Below, one piece after another: positions 6,887 to 14,935 of a stretch of 64,000 nucleotides of DNA; position 1 is the first letter of the stretch; each line of letters opens with the position of its first letter. The stretch lies in assembly GCF_007673525.1 (NCBI RefSeq), contig NZ_VDZU01000002.1:23431-87430 (forward strand), written 5' to 3'. Below the pieces are notes generated by a model. That model saw only the letters and a list, made by a program, of their open reading frames with translations, was not told the DNA's origin and made no database searches. Source of the stretch: Fictibacillus phosphorivorans. Its GTDB lineage: Bacteria > Bacillota > Bacilli > Bacillales > Fictibacillaceae. Both the position numbers and the translations under genes were made by a program.

Positions 6887-8985
6887 GATACATCACCAAG
6901 CTTTGTTTGCACAAATGGCTCTTCAACTGTTTCTAAAGGCTTCTCACTCTTAACAGCTTTGTACCAGATGCGCATCGCATCAATCAGTACACCTAGAATG
7001 AGCAACATAAAGATCGCGGTTAAATAAGCGTTTAACGTATTGTTGAAGACTAGCTGTTTAGCAGCTTCCATGGAAGGTACAGTTGCCGGCAAGTTTCCGC
7101 TCGCAATTGCTTCCTTCATCACTTCTGCTTGCTTTAAGAAACCGATTTTCGGAACATCAGAAAAAATCTTTTGCCAAGCCGCATAAAACGTTACAATCAT
7201 CAGCCAAGCAAGAGGAACCAACGTCACCCATACAAACTTTTTCTTACCCATCTTCAAAATAACAGTTGTTGCCACGATAAGTGCGATAGCCGCTAACATT
7301 TGGTTAACGATACCGAACAATGGCCATAGTGTATTGATGCCGCCTAACGGATCCGTTACACCGACGACTAAGAAATAACCCCAGCCTGCAACGACTAACG
7401 CACTCGTGAAATATACAGCTGGCATAGAATCTGTTTTTCGTAAAGGTTTGTAAATTTGTCCAAGAAGATCTTGAAGCATAAACCTACCTACCCGTGTACC
7501 AGCGTCAATAGTGGTCAATATGAATACAGCTTCAAATAATATCGCAAAATGGTACCAGAACGCCATCAACTGTGGTCCACCGATCACTTGCGAGAAAATT
7601 TGTGCGATCCCTACAGCTAATGACGGAGCACCACCTGTTCGAGAAAGGATCGATTCTTCGTCTACATTTTCAGCGAGTTCATTGATCTCATCCGCTGATA
7701 CCGTGAATCCCCAAGAAGATATCGTAGTAGCAGCTGTCGCGACATCCGTTCCGATCGCAGCACCTGGAGAGTTGATCGCAAAATAGATTCCTGGAGTTAG
7801 AAGCGTTGCCGCTACCATCGCCATGATCGCGACAAAAGATTCTGTTAACATTCCTGCATAACCGATCATAGGAGCATGCTGCTCGTTCGCGATTAGTTTA
7901 GGCGATGTTCCTGATGAGATCAAAGCATGGAAACCAGAGATGGCTCCACAAGCAATCGTAATGAACAAGAATGGAAAAAGGTTTCCTGCGAATACCGGAC
8001 CAGTTCCATCAATAAATTTAGTAAGTGCAGGCATTTGAATCTCAGGCATTACGATAAGAATACCGAGTGCCATCATTCCGATTACCCCTACTTTTAGGAA
8101 TGTGCTGAGATAGTCTCTTGGTGCAAGAAGCATCCAAACAGGAAGAACGGATGCAAGAAAACCATAAAAGATCAACATCCAAGCTAAAGTCTCACCATCA
8201 AATGTAAAAAGAGGTGCAAGTGTTGGAGAATCTGCAACCCATTGGCCGCTGACTAACGCAAAAATCAATAATACAAAACCAATAATGGACGCTTCCCCTA
8301 CTCTACCCGGGCGAAGATAGCGCATATATACACCCATGAAAAGAGCGATGGGAATAGTCATGGCAATCGTGTATGTACCCCATGGGCTTGATTTAAGTGC
8401 GTTAACAACTACTAGTGCAAGAACGGCAATTAAAATAACCATAATAGCAAAAACACCGATAAGCGCTAGCATTCCACCAACTGGTCCTATTTCTTCTTTA
8501 GCAATCTGACCGATTGATTTACCTCTGCGTCTCATGGAAATAATTAAAATAACAAAATCTTGTACAGCACCGGCTAGAACTGCTCCGACAATAATCCAGA
8601 TGGTACCAGGCAGATATCCCATCTGTGCCGCTAATGTTGGACCAACAAGTGGACCAGCACCCGCGATCGCTGCAAAATGGTGTCCATAGAGTACCCATTT
8701 GTTTGTCGGTACATAATCCTTACCATCTGCATATCTTTCTGCAGGTGTTGCATTGTTCTTATTAAGGCTGAAGATTTTTGTAGCAATGAATCGTGCATAA
8801 AAGCGGTAAGCAATAGCATACGTACACAAGGAAGCAACAACAAACCAGATTGCATTGATCTTCTCGTCTCTTTGGAGCGCGATGATCGATAAGGCGATTC
8901 CCCCAGCTAAAGCAATCCCAATCCATAACAGCGCTTTCAAAAAGGGGTTCTTCTTTTTTGCTTGCACATTTCTTTGGAGCTCCAT
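6883..8985 (-). CDS. cstA: Carbon starvation protein CstA
   Basis: A 700-aa polytopic membrane protein of the CstA family, peptide or pyruvate transporters induced by carbon starvation. About 16-18 hydrophobic segments and the family landmarks GHHFAAIAGAGPLVGPTLAAQ and FHALISSGTSPK are visible. ATG at 8985 is chosen because GAGGAGG lies 10 nt upstream; an in-frame extension to 9027 adds only 14 residues of non-typical sequence. Translationally coupled to ybdD, its usual partner. Confidence 0.94.
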   Translation of the reverse strand: MELQRNVQAKKKNPFLKALLWIGIALAGGIALSIIALQRDEKINAIWFVVASLCTYAIAYRFYARFIATKIFSLNKNNATPAERYADGKDYVPTNKWVLYGHHFAAIAGAGPLVGPTLAAQMGYLPGTIWIIVGAVLAGAVQDFVILIISMRRRGKSIGQIAKEEIGPVGGMLALIGVFAIMVILIAVLALVVVNALKSSPWGTYTIAMTIPIALFMGVYMRYLRPGRVGEASIIGFVLLIFALVSGQWVADSPTLAPLFTFDGETLAWMLIFYGFLASVLPVWMLLAPRDYLSTFLKVGVIGMMALGILIVMPEIQMPALTKFIDGTGPVFAGNLFPFLFITIACGAISGFHALISSGTSPKLIANEQHAPMIGYAGMLTESFVAIMAMVAATLLTPGIYFAINSPGAAIGTDVATAATTISSWGFTVSADEINELAENVDEESILSRTGGAPSLAVGIAQIFSQVIGGPQLMAFWYHFAILFEAVFILTTIDAGTRVGRFMLQDLLGQIYKPLRKTDSMPAVYFTSALVVAGWGYFLVVGVTDPLGGINTLWPLFGIVNQMLAAIALIVATTVILKMGKKKFVWVTLVPLAWLMIVTFYAAWQKIFSDVPKIGFLKQAEVMKEAIASGNLPATVPSMEAAKQLVFNNTLNAYLTAIFMLLILGVLIDAMRIWYKAVKSEKPLETVEEPFVQTKLGDVS

Positions 8986-9088
8986 AAGCCTTCTTTCCTC
9001 CTCAATAGGGTAATATAATATGTACAAGATGAATTATAACAAATATTCATAATTTTTAAATAAATAAATTGGAAAGAGGTGGATTATC

Positions 9089-9982
9089 TTGAAAAGAATC
9101 TTAGTAACCGGAGGCACTGGCTTTGTAGGAGGATTTCTGACCAAACACCTTACATCGCTTGGAAATGAGGTCTTTATTCTGACAAGAAAAGATAAACAGT
9201 CAGAGGAAAAAGGCGTTCAATATGTGCAATGGATGGGAAGCAATGAACCTGACCTGCCTCCGATCGATGCAGTTGTAAACCTTGCTGGAGAATCCATAAA
9301 TGGCAGATGGACCGATGAAAAGAAAAAGTCGATCTTAAACAGCCGTTTAAAAGTTACAGAAGAATTATTAAAGCTTGTTAAGAAGATGCCACAAAAGCCT
9401 TCTGTTTGGGTTAACGCTTCTGCCATTGGTTATTATGGAACTTCTGAAACCGAAGTTTTCACAGAGAGGTCATCCAAGCATGGCTCTGACTTTTTAGCTG
9501 AAGTCGTAAGAGCATGGGAAACGAAAGCATCAGAAGCAAAATCTCTCGGTATCAGAACGGTTTTTACACGATTCGGTCTGGTACTAGGTAAAGACGGTGG
9601 AGTACTTCCCCAGCTAAGCCTTCCTTATCGTTTTTTTGCAGGTGGTACGGTTGGTTCAGGCAAGCAGTGGGTTTCGTGGGTACACGTGGAAGACGTAGCA
9701 AAACTCATTACGGAAGCCATAGAGAATGATCAATATTCAGGACCTGTTAATGTAACTTCCCCGCACCCCGTGACAATGAAAGAATTCGGTCAAGCAACAG
9801 GTGACGCTATGCATCGCCCACACTGGCTGCCTGCACCTTCCATAGCTTTTAAGATCATGTTTGGAGAAATGAGTATGTTGATTCTAAAGGGACAGCAGGT
9901 ACTTCCAGAAAAAGCGCAAAACATAGGCTATACGTTCTCCTATCCACAATTAAAGGGGGCTTTACATGATTTGTTACAATGA
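9089..9982 (+). CDS. yfhF: YfhF-type epimerase (TIGR01777 family)
   Basis: A 297-aa extended-SDR protein. GGTGFVGGFLTKHL (residues 8-21) is the NAD(P)-binding loop. VNLAGESINGRWTDEKKK is the diagnostic segment of the TIGR01777/YfhF group, and ASAIGYYG carries the active-site Tyr region. A C-terminal DUF1731-type segment (LPAPSIAFKIMFGEMSMLILKGQQVLPEKA) is present. TTG start with GAGGTGG 6-7 nt upstream. The physiological substrate is not known. Followed 30 bp later by the amidohydrolase. Confidence 0.92.
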   Translation: MKRILVTGGTGFVGGFLTKHLTSLGNEVFILTRKDKQSEEKGVQYVQWMGSNEPDLPPIDAVVNLAGESINGRWTDEKKKSILNSRLKVTEELLKLVKKMPQKPSVWVNASAIGYYGTSETEVFTERSSKHGSDFLAEVVRAWETKASEAKSLGIRTVFTRFGLVLGKDGGVLPQLSLPYRFFAGGTVGSGKQWVSWVHVEDVAKLITEAIENDQYSGPVNVTSPHPVTMKEFGQATGDAMHRPHWLPAPSIAFKIMFGEMSMLILKGQQVLPEKAQNIGYTFSYPQLKGALHDLLQ

Positions 9983-10012
9983 TAATAAAAATAATTTATC
10001 AGGTGACACATT

Positions 10013-11143
10013 ATGAAAACATTAATTCAAAAAGCGAAAGTGTATCCAATTACGAGCAGTGAACTTCAGCAAGGCGACGTACTAGTTGAAAACGGCAAAA
10101 TCATAGCTGTCGAAACGCATATTGAGCCAACAGCTGATATGGAGATCATCCAAGCTGAAAATCTGCATCTTCTTCCTGGATTCATTGATGTTCACACTCA
10201 TCTAGGATTATATGATGAAGGAACAGGATGGGCTGGAAATGATGCTAATGAGACACACGAGGTGCTTACTCCTCATATTCGTGCGATCGATGGCTGTCAT
10301 CCACTAGACATCGCCTTTAAGGATGCAGTACGTTTTGGAGTGACGACTGCACACATCATGCCTGGAAGTGCAAATGTTATTGGTGGAACGACCTCTGTCA
10401 TTAAAACGCACGGACACGATATTAGAAAAATGATCATAAAGGAAACGGCTGGTCTTAAAATCGCATTAGGTGAAAATCCAAAACGAATTCATAGTGGACG
10501 TCATAATGATTCCATCACTCGGATGGGCATTATGGGTATGCTGCGTGAAGCTTTTTATCAAGCAAAAGATTCAGCTTACCAAGATAATTTACGTGTTGCA
10601 CCGATCGCAGCCGCATTAAACCGAGAGATTCCTGTTCGCATTCATGCTCACCGTGCAGATGATATTCTTTCTGCTATCCGTTTTGCTGAAGAATTCAACT
10701 TAGACTTTCGTATTGAACATTGTACAGAAGGTCATCTCATTGCGGACTCATTCAAAGATTTAAATTTAAAAGTTAGTGTTGGTCCAACACTAACGCGAAA
10801 GTCAAAGATTGAACTGAAGAACAAATCGTGGGAAACGTATCGCATACTATCGGAAAATAATGTTGAGGTTTCAATCACGACCGATCACCCTTACATTCCG
10901 ATTCAATATTTAAACGTTTGCGCGGCAATTGCCGTTAGAGAAGGATTGAGTGAAAAAAAAGCGCTTGAAGGCATCACTATTGCTCCTGCTAAGAACCTTG
11001 GAATTGATGATCGAGTAGGTAGTATTGAGCCCGGAAAAGATGCCGATTTATCCCTCTGGACTGAGCATCCGTTCCACTTTTCTGCTACCCCAGTCATGAC
11101 CATGATTGACGGAGAAATAATTTACAAAAAATCTACAAAATAA
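10013..11143 (+). CDS. Amidohydrolase family protein
   Basis: A 376-aa metal-dependent hydrolase of the imidazolonepropionase-like amidohydrolase group. Seen are the N-terminal beta domain, the metal ligands in GFIDVHTHLG (about residue 60), further His in RIHAHR and IEHCTEG, the catalytic Asp in TTDHPYIP, and the C-terminal GSIEPGKDADLSLW segment that closes the composite beta-sandwich. No signal peptide, so cytoplasmic. Substrate cannot be predicted. It starts 30 bp after yfhF and may be co-transcribed. Confidence 0.88.
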   Translation: MKTLIQKAKVYPITSSELQQGDVLVENGKIIAVETHIEPTADMEIIQAENLHLLPGFIDVHTHLGLYDEGTGWAGNDANETHEVLTPHIRAIDGCHPLDIAFKDAVRFGVTTAHIMPGSANVIGGTTSVIKTHGHDIRKMIIKETAGLKIALGENPKRIHSGRHNDSITRMGIMGMLREAFYQAKDSAYQDNLRVAPIAAALNREIPVRIHAHRADDILSAIRFAEEFNLDFRIEHCTEGHLIADSFKDLNLKVSVGPTLTRKSKIELKNKSWETYRILSENNVEVSITTDHPYIPIQYLNVCAAIAVREGLSEKKALEGITIAPAKNLGIDDRVGSIEPGKDADLSLWTEHPFHFSATPVMTMIDGEIIYKKSTK

Positions 11144-11264
11144 CTATTTTCTTTTTTGAAAAAATGTCTTATTATACAAATAGAGCAACATGCGGATTAA
11201 GCGAATCCGGAACATTTTAAAGGTCGCTCCAGAATCAAATACAACATTATTTTCATAAATTAAA

Positions 11265-11396
11265 TACTGAAGCAAGGGAAGGCAATTGGTGCGCCACCAG
11301 CTATGACTGGTCCTAGTGGGTTCGATTCCCACCCCGAATTAATTTTTATTCTTAATTCGAGGGTGGGGGATAACTCTGCCCTCTAGGAGGGATTAA
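11265..11396 (+). promoter_or_regulatory. Structured leader with tRNA T-arm-like element
   Basis: Three elements precede the acetyltransferase. (1) GTGGG-TTCGATT-CCCAC at 11316-11332 is a perfect T-arm (5-bp stem, 7-nt loop), with an upstream ACCAG/CTGGT stem and a D-arm-like GGCAATTGGTGCGCC. The acceptor partner is missing on the 5' side. (2) 11327-11342 pairs with 11352-11368 in a stem of about 15 bp that excludes the T-arm. (3) GAGGG (11359-11363) can instead pair with CCCTC (11379-11383), beside the ribosome site at 11385. The mutually exclusive pairings suggest a regulatory leader or a degenerate tRNA. Confidence 0.45.
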
Positions 11397-11397
11397 A

Positions 11398-11964
11398 TTG
11401 TTGAAAAAGCGTGATTTATCAGACAGTCATGTTCTTTACAATTTAATGGTGCACCCAGACGTCTTCCCTTTTGTGCGTCAAAAAGCTGCTTCATTCGAGG
11501 AATTTCTATTTCTAACGAAGCAAACGATCGAGGAAGAAGACCAAGGAAACATTATTTCCAGAACGATTTTGGATGAGTGGCATAATCCAATCGGCACCAT
11601 TAATTTATTCGATGTCCAAGATGGCTATGGCTTTCTTGGCACGTGGATTGGTCAGCCTTACTTCGGAAAAGGGTATAATTCTTTAGCAAAAGAAGCTTTC
11701 TTTTCTGAATTATTCTATGAGAAAGATATCCACACAATCTTTATGCGTATTCGCAAAGTAAATATTCGTTCACAAAAAGCAGCTGAAAAGATTCCTTATG
11801 TGACGTTAGCCAACGAAACAAGAAAAGATGTTTATGATCAGTTAAACCAAGGACAGGATATCTATAACCTTTATCAGATTGAAAAAGATAACTACCTCAT
11901 GCACATGCTTCGTACACAAACACAGTCTCTGGAAATTATTGAAGAACAGTTAAAGGAAGCTTAA
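11398..11964 (+). CDS. GNAT family N-acetyltransferase
   Basis: A 188-aa acetyltransferase of the RimJ/RimL-like GNAT class. The beta-bulge region with DEWHNPIGTINLFDV, the strand LGTWIGQPYFGKGYNSLAKEA (acetyl-CoA-binding loop, residues about 80-100) and the following helix are recognisable. The C-terminal tail of about 40 residues is helical and not typical. TTG at 11398 lies 7 nt after AGGAGG. A long structured leader precedes it. Substrate unknown. Confidence 0.85.
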   Translation: MLKKRDLSDSHVLYNLMVHPDVFPFVRQKAASFEEFLFLTKQTIEEEDQGNIISRTILDEWHNPIGTINLFDVQDGYGFLGTWIGQPYFGKGYNSLAKEAFFSELFYEKDIHTIFMRIRKVNIRSQKAAEKIPYVTLANETRKDVYDQLNQGQDIYNLYQIEKDNYLMHMLRTQTQSLEIIEEQLKEA

Positions 11965-12001
11965 TACAGGTAACTTGTACACTTACTCTGCGCATACTAA
12001 T

Positions 12002-12038
12002 AAACATCACTTCCATTTGGAGTGATGTTTATTTTTTT
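12002..12038 (+). terminator. Terminator after GNAT gene
   Basis: AAACATCACT/AGTGATGTTT, 10-bp perfect stem, 9-nt loop, then ATTTTTTT. Confidence 0.85.
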
Positions 12039-12054
12039 GTAAGGAGGTAATGTC

Positions 12055-12192
12055 ATGGAGAGTATAAAACAACAAGCAAAAGAAAGAAATGACGATCTAA
12101 CTAAAACTCAAGAGATTCTTTATAAAGAGGAATTAAAATCTGCAGAATCAACAGCAGAGACACAAGAGATGACAAACGAAGATAATTCCTAA
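12055..12192 (+). CDS. yfhE: YfhE-like small protein
   Basis: A 45-aa hydrophilic peptide with LTKTQEILYKEELKSA, which matches the core of B. subtilis YfhE (LSSTQEVxYxKEFKKA). AAGGAGG lies 7 nt before the ATG. It is followed by yfhD, the same partner as in B. subtilis, although further from yfhF than usual because an amidohydrolase and a GNAT gene intervene. Function unknown. The C-terminus is longer than in B. subtilis (36 aa). Confidence 0.75.
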   Translation: MESIKQQAKERNDDLTKTQEILYKEELKSAESTAETQEMTNEDNS

Positions 12193-12313
12193 AAGGATGA
12201 TTCTTCCTCTAATATTTAGCTAAAAAATGCACATTCTATAGTTGAGGACAAGTTCCTCAAATGCTTTTGATTTACGTTTCAAAACATCGTGATATCTTTA
12301 AGGAGGTATTTGT

Positions 12314-12478
12314 GTGGAAAAACGTAACCGAAAGTCCTCATTGCACAACAATGCTAAAGCTTCTCAAGCCAAAGGACTTGATGTCGAGTACTCAAGTGAA
12401 TTGGCAGATCAAAACGATCTTGAAGCACAAGCACGTGCACAAGCCGCTGACCGACGTCAGAAAAATAGTCGTCGCTAA
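12314..12478 (+). CDS. yfhD: YfhD-like small protein
   Basis: A 54-aa basic, glutamine-rich peptide starting with GTG 6 nt after AGGAGG. The segment GLDVEYSSELADQNDLEAQAR matches the YfhD core (DGQDVEFSQELADxxDLEAQ). A terminator follows directly. It is a conserved small Bacillus protein without assigned function; the pairing with yfhE supports the call. Confidence 0.82.
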   Translation: MEKRNRKSSLHNNAKASQAKGLDVEYSSELADQNDLEAQARAQAADRRQKNSRR

Positions 12479-12482
12479 GTGC

Positions 12483-12515
12483 AAAAAGACCTGCTGGGAT
12501 AGCAGGTCTTTTTTT
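12483..12515 (+). terminator. Terminator after yfhD
   Basis: AAAAAGACCTGCT/AGCAGGTCTTTTTTT, a long perfect stem with a 5-nt loop. Confidence 0.9.
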
Positions 12516-12709
12516 AATATAGAAATCTTGATGCTCTACCTGTCTTGTGGATAAAGTTATCCACAGAGTTGTTAATAATGTTGATACATACAATTTTACG
12601 ACATCTTAATGTGTGCAATTTTGTGCAAAACTTTTAAGTTATGCACATTTTCTGTGGAAAAACATGTGGATAGTGTGTATATTTCTGAATTTTTCAAGCT
12701 TTAAATATA

Positions 12710-13273
12710 TTATTTCATTTCAATCGTTTTAATTATCTTAGCTGGATTCCCTCCAACTACTACATTTGCAGGAACGTTTTTAGTCACTACCGCTCCTGAA
12801 GCGACTACTGCATTATCCCCAATTTTTACACCTGGATTAATAATAGCTCCTCCACCAAGCCAAACGTTATTTCCGATATCGATAGGCTTTCCATACTCAG
12901 CCCCAGAATTTCTTTCTACTGGATCTAACGGATGAGTAGCTGTATAGATATGAACACCTGGTGCTAACATGCAGTTATCACCAAAACGCACCTCACATAC
13001 ATCTAAAATAGTGCAGTCAAAGTTTGCATAAAAATTTTCCCCTACATGAATGTTGTAGCCATAATCACATTTGAAGTTAGGCTCTATTCCAACATTTTGA
13101 CCGGTTGAACCAAATAATTGTTTGATCAAGGAATTCCGTTTATCCCATTCCTCTTCTGTTGTCGCGTTGTATTCTCGGGTCAATTTTCTCGCTTGGATAC
13201 GTTCGTTAACAAGCAGCTGATCATCCGCACGATACATTTCTCCATCGATCATTTTTTCTTTTTCCGTTTTCAT
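12710..13273 (-). CDS. maa: Maltose/galactoside O-acetyltransferase family
   Basis: A 187-aa left-handed beta-helix acetyltransferase. The N-terminal helical Mac domain ([24 protein letters not shown]) is typical of maltose acetyltransferases. Hexapeptide repeats run from about residue 70 to 180, with the acceptor loop ATHPLDP carrying the catalytic His and the coenzyme-A-binding [17 protein letters not shown] segment. It acetylates sugars such as maltose or glucose in characterised members; here the substrate is inferred. Convergent neighbours are absent; it sits 23 bp downstream of the rlmD-like gene. Confidence 0.87.
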   Translation of the reverse strand: MKTEKEKMIDGEMYRADDQLLVNERIQARKLTREYNATTEEEWDKRNSLIKQLFGSTGQNVGIEPNFKCDYGYNIHVGENFYANFDCTILDVCEVRFGDNCMLAPGVHIYTATHPLDPVERNSGAEYGKPIDIGNNVWLGGGAIINPGVKIGDNAVVASGAVVTKNVPANVVVGGNPAKIIKTIEMK

Positions 13274-13296
13274 GCAGCACCGTTCCTTTCAACTAA

Positions 13297-14697
13297 CTAT
13301 TTAAGAACTAATGTACATACAGCTTCAACTTGTGATGTTTGAGGAAACATATCCACAGGAGTGATCTGCTCTACCTTATAACCATTACTTATTAACATGT
13401 GGACATCTTTCGCTAATGTTGAAGGGTTACAAGAAACGTACACCATTTTTTTAGGTTTTGTTTTTATTATCGTTTCTAAGAAAACAGGATCACACCCTGT
13501 TCTCGGTGGATCTACGACTACTACGTCAGGTTGCCAGCCTTCTTTTACCCATTTCGGGAGAAGTTTTTCAGCTTTTCCTGTCTCATAATAAGCGTTTTTA
13601 ATTTGGTGTTTTTCAGCATTCTTTCTTGCATCCATGATGGATTCTTTAATGATGTCCATCCCTCTTACTTCTTCTGCACCATTCGCAAGCCACATGCCGA
13701 TCGTACCCGAACCGCAATAAGCATCGACGACCTTTTCATTACCAGTCAGATTGGCCTGTCTTTTTACTTCGTTATATAAGTTTACAGTCTGCTCAGGATT
13801 CAACTGGAAAAACGCACGTGCTGATAGCTCAAAACGAAGATCGCCAAGATGTTCAGTTATCGTATCTTTTCCGAATATACCCTCCGTCTGTTGACCAAAT
13901 ACGAGCGACGTTTTCTCTTCATTTACATTTTGAACAAAGGAAGTCACTTGAGGCAGTCTTTTCTTGATCTCTGCCACAAAAATTTCTTTTTTTGGCAGCT
14001 CATTCGTTGCAGTTACGATGACTAACTGAATTTCATCCGTACGGAAGGCTGTTCTAACTACAATGGTACGTATGCTGCCTGTTTGTTTTCTTTCGTCATA
14101 TATAGGTAGATTCAGATCTCTAATGATCTGTTTAACTTTATTCGTGACAATATTCGTATCTTCATGTTGTACGAGACAGTGATCAATGTTGATCAACTTA
14201 TGTGAGTTTGAGCTATAAAGCCCTGCGATTACAGTATCGTCGATCTTTCCAACTTGAAATTGAGACTTATTTCGATATGCCCAAGGCTCGTCCATTCCAA
14301 TTGTATTTCTCACATTCAATTTATCTCTATGAATCTTTGTGTATCGCTCAAAAGCCTGCACAACGATATCTCGTTTTTCTCTTAGTTGAGCTGCATAAGA
14401 CATATGCTGAATCTGACATCCGCCACATGTCTCATAGATTGGACAAGGTGGTGTTACTCTATCTTTGGACTTTTTAAATACTTTTTTTATCTTCGCTTCT
14501 GCTCGGTTTGGATAGACCTTTGTAATAATAACCGACATTTCTTCACCGGGAATGGCTCCAGGAACAAAGACTACTTGTCTTTGATGAAATCCAATTCCTT
14601 CACCGTTGATGCCTAATCGTTTAATTAGAAGCGGAATTGTTTCACCTATCTTCATAATAGGGTTGTTTTGTTTCGTATTTTTCATAATAATATTCAC
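13297..14697 (-). CDS. rlmD: 23S rRNA (uracil-5-)-methyltransferase RlmD family
   Basis: About 460 aa, with an N-terminal TRAM domain (residues about 20-75), a cysteine cluster [13 protein letters not shown] that binds [4Fe-4S] together with a later Cys, and a SAM-binding Rossmann domain ([16 protein letters not shown]). The catalytic segment [11 protein letters not shown] carries the nucleophilic Cys, preceded by DPPRTGCD. This family methylates U747 and/or U1939 of 23S rRNA; B. subtilis has the paralogues YefA and YfjO, and the neighbourhood suggests YfjO. The start is uncertain: GTG at 14697 and ATG at 14685 or 14655 are in frame and none has a clear ribosome site. Confidence 0.92.
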   Translation of the reverse strand: MNIIMKNTKQNNPIMKIGETIPLLIKRLGINGEGIGFHQRQVVFVPGAIPGEEMSVIITKVYPNRAEAKIKKVFKKSKDRVTPPCPIYETCGGCQIQHMSYAAQLREKRDIVVQAFERYTKIHRDKLNVRNTIGMDEPWAYRNKSQFQVGKIDDTVIAGLYSSNSHKLINIDHCLVQHEDTNIVTNKVKQIIRDLNLPIYDERKQTGSIRTIVVRTAFRTDEIQLVIVTATNELPKKEIFVAEIKKRLPQVTSFVQNVNEEKTSLVFGQQTEGIFGKDTITEHLGDLRFELSARAFFQLNPEQTVNLYNEVKRQANLTGNEKVVDAYCGSGTIGMWLANGAEEVRGMDIIKESIMDARKNAEKHQIKNAYYETGKAEKLLPKWVKEGWQPDVVVVDPPRTGCDPVFLETIIKTKPKKMVYVSCNPSTLAKDVHMLISNGYKVEQITPVDMFPQTSQVEAVCTLVLK

Positions 14698-14808
14698 TCG
14701 TTTCTTAGCTAAAAGTGGCTTTCCTTATTGTAGACGAAACTCGCATGTTCTACCAACTTCAAATTCAATCGGAAAATGATTTTATACAAAAACAATACTA
14801 AAGTCAGA

Positions 14809-14903
14809 TTGTGTTGGATTTTTAAAATCTCTATAATAGCTTTAACGAAAGCGCTTTCGTAAACAGCGCTTATATATTTTTAGTTTTCCCGAAACCGCTT
14901 TCG
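14809..14903 (+). promoter_or_regulatory. Promoter with two LacI-type operators upstream of GH16
   Basis: TTGTGT (14809-14814), a 17-nt spacer and TATAAT (14832-14837) form a sigma-A promoter. A perfect 16-bp palindrome ACGAAAGCGCTTTCGT (14845-14860) covers the expected start point. A second copy with one mismatch, CGAAACCGCTTTCG, lies at 14890-14903, 44 bp away centre to centre. The core resembles a cre site but has CG instead of the usual TG edge. Either CcpA or a dedicated LacI-family repressor could bind. Confidence 0.75.
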
Positions 14904-14935
14904 ATTTACTGTTTATAAAAGGAGGATATTGCACA

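Noticed and set aside
11144..11332. Short minus-strand coding frame beginning MGIEPTR
   Set aside because: This peptide pattern is the usual antisense translation of a tRNA T-arm; the RNA-like structure on the plus strand explains it.
11265..11345. selC (tRNA-Sec) gene
   Set aside because: The T-arm is present, but there is no long variable arm, no 8-bp acceptor stem and no TCA anticodon, so it cannot be the selenocysteine tRNA.
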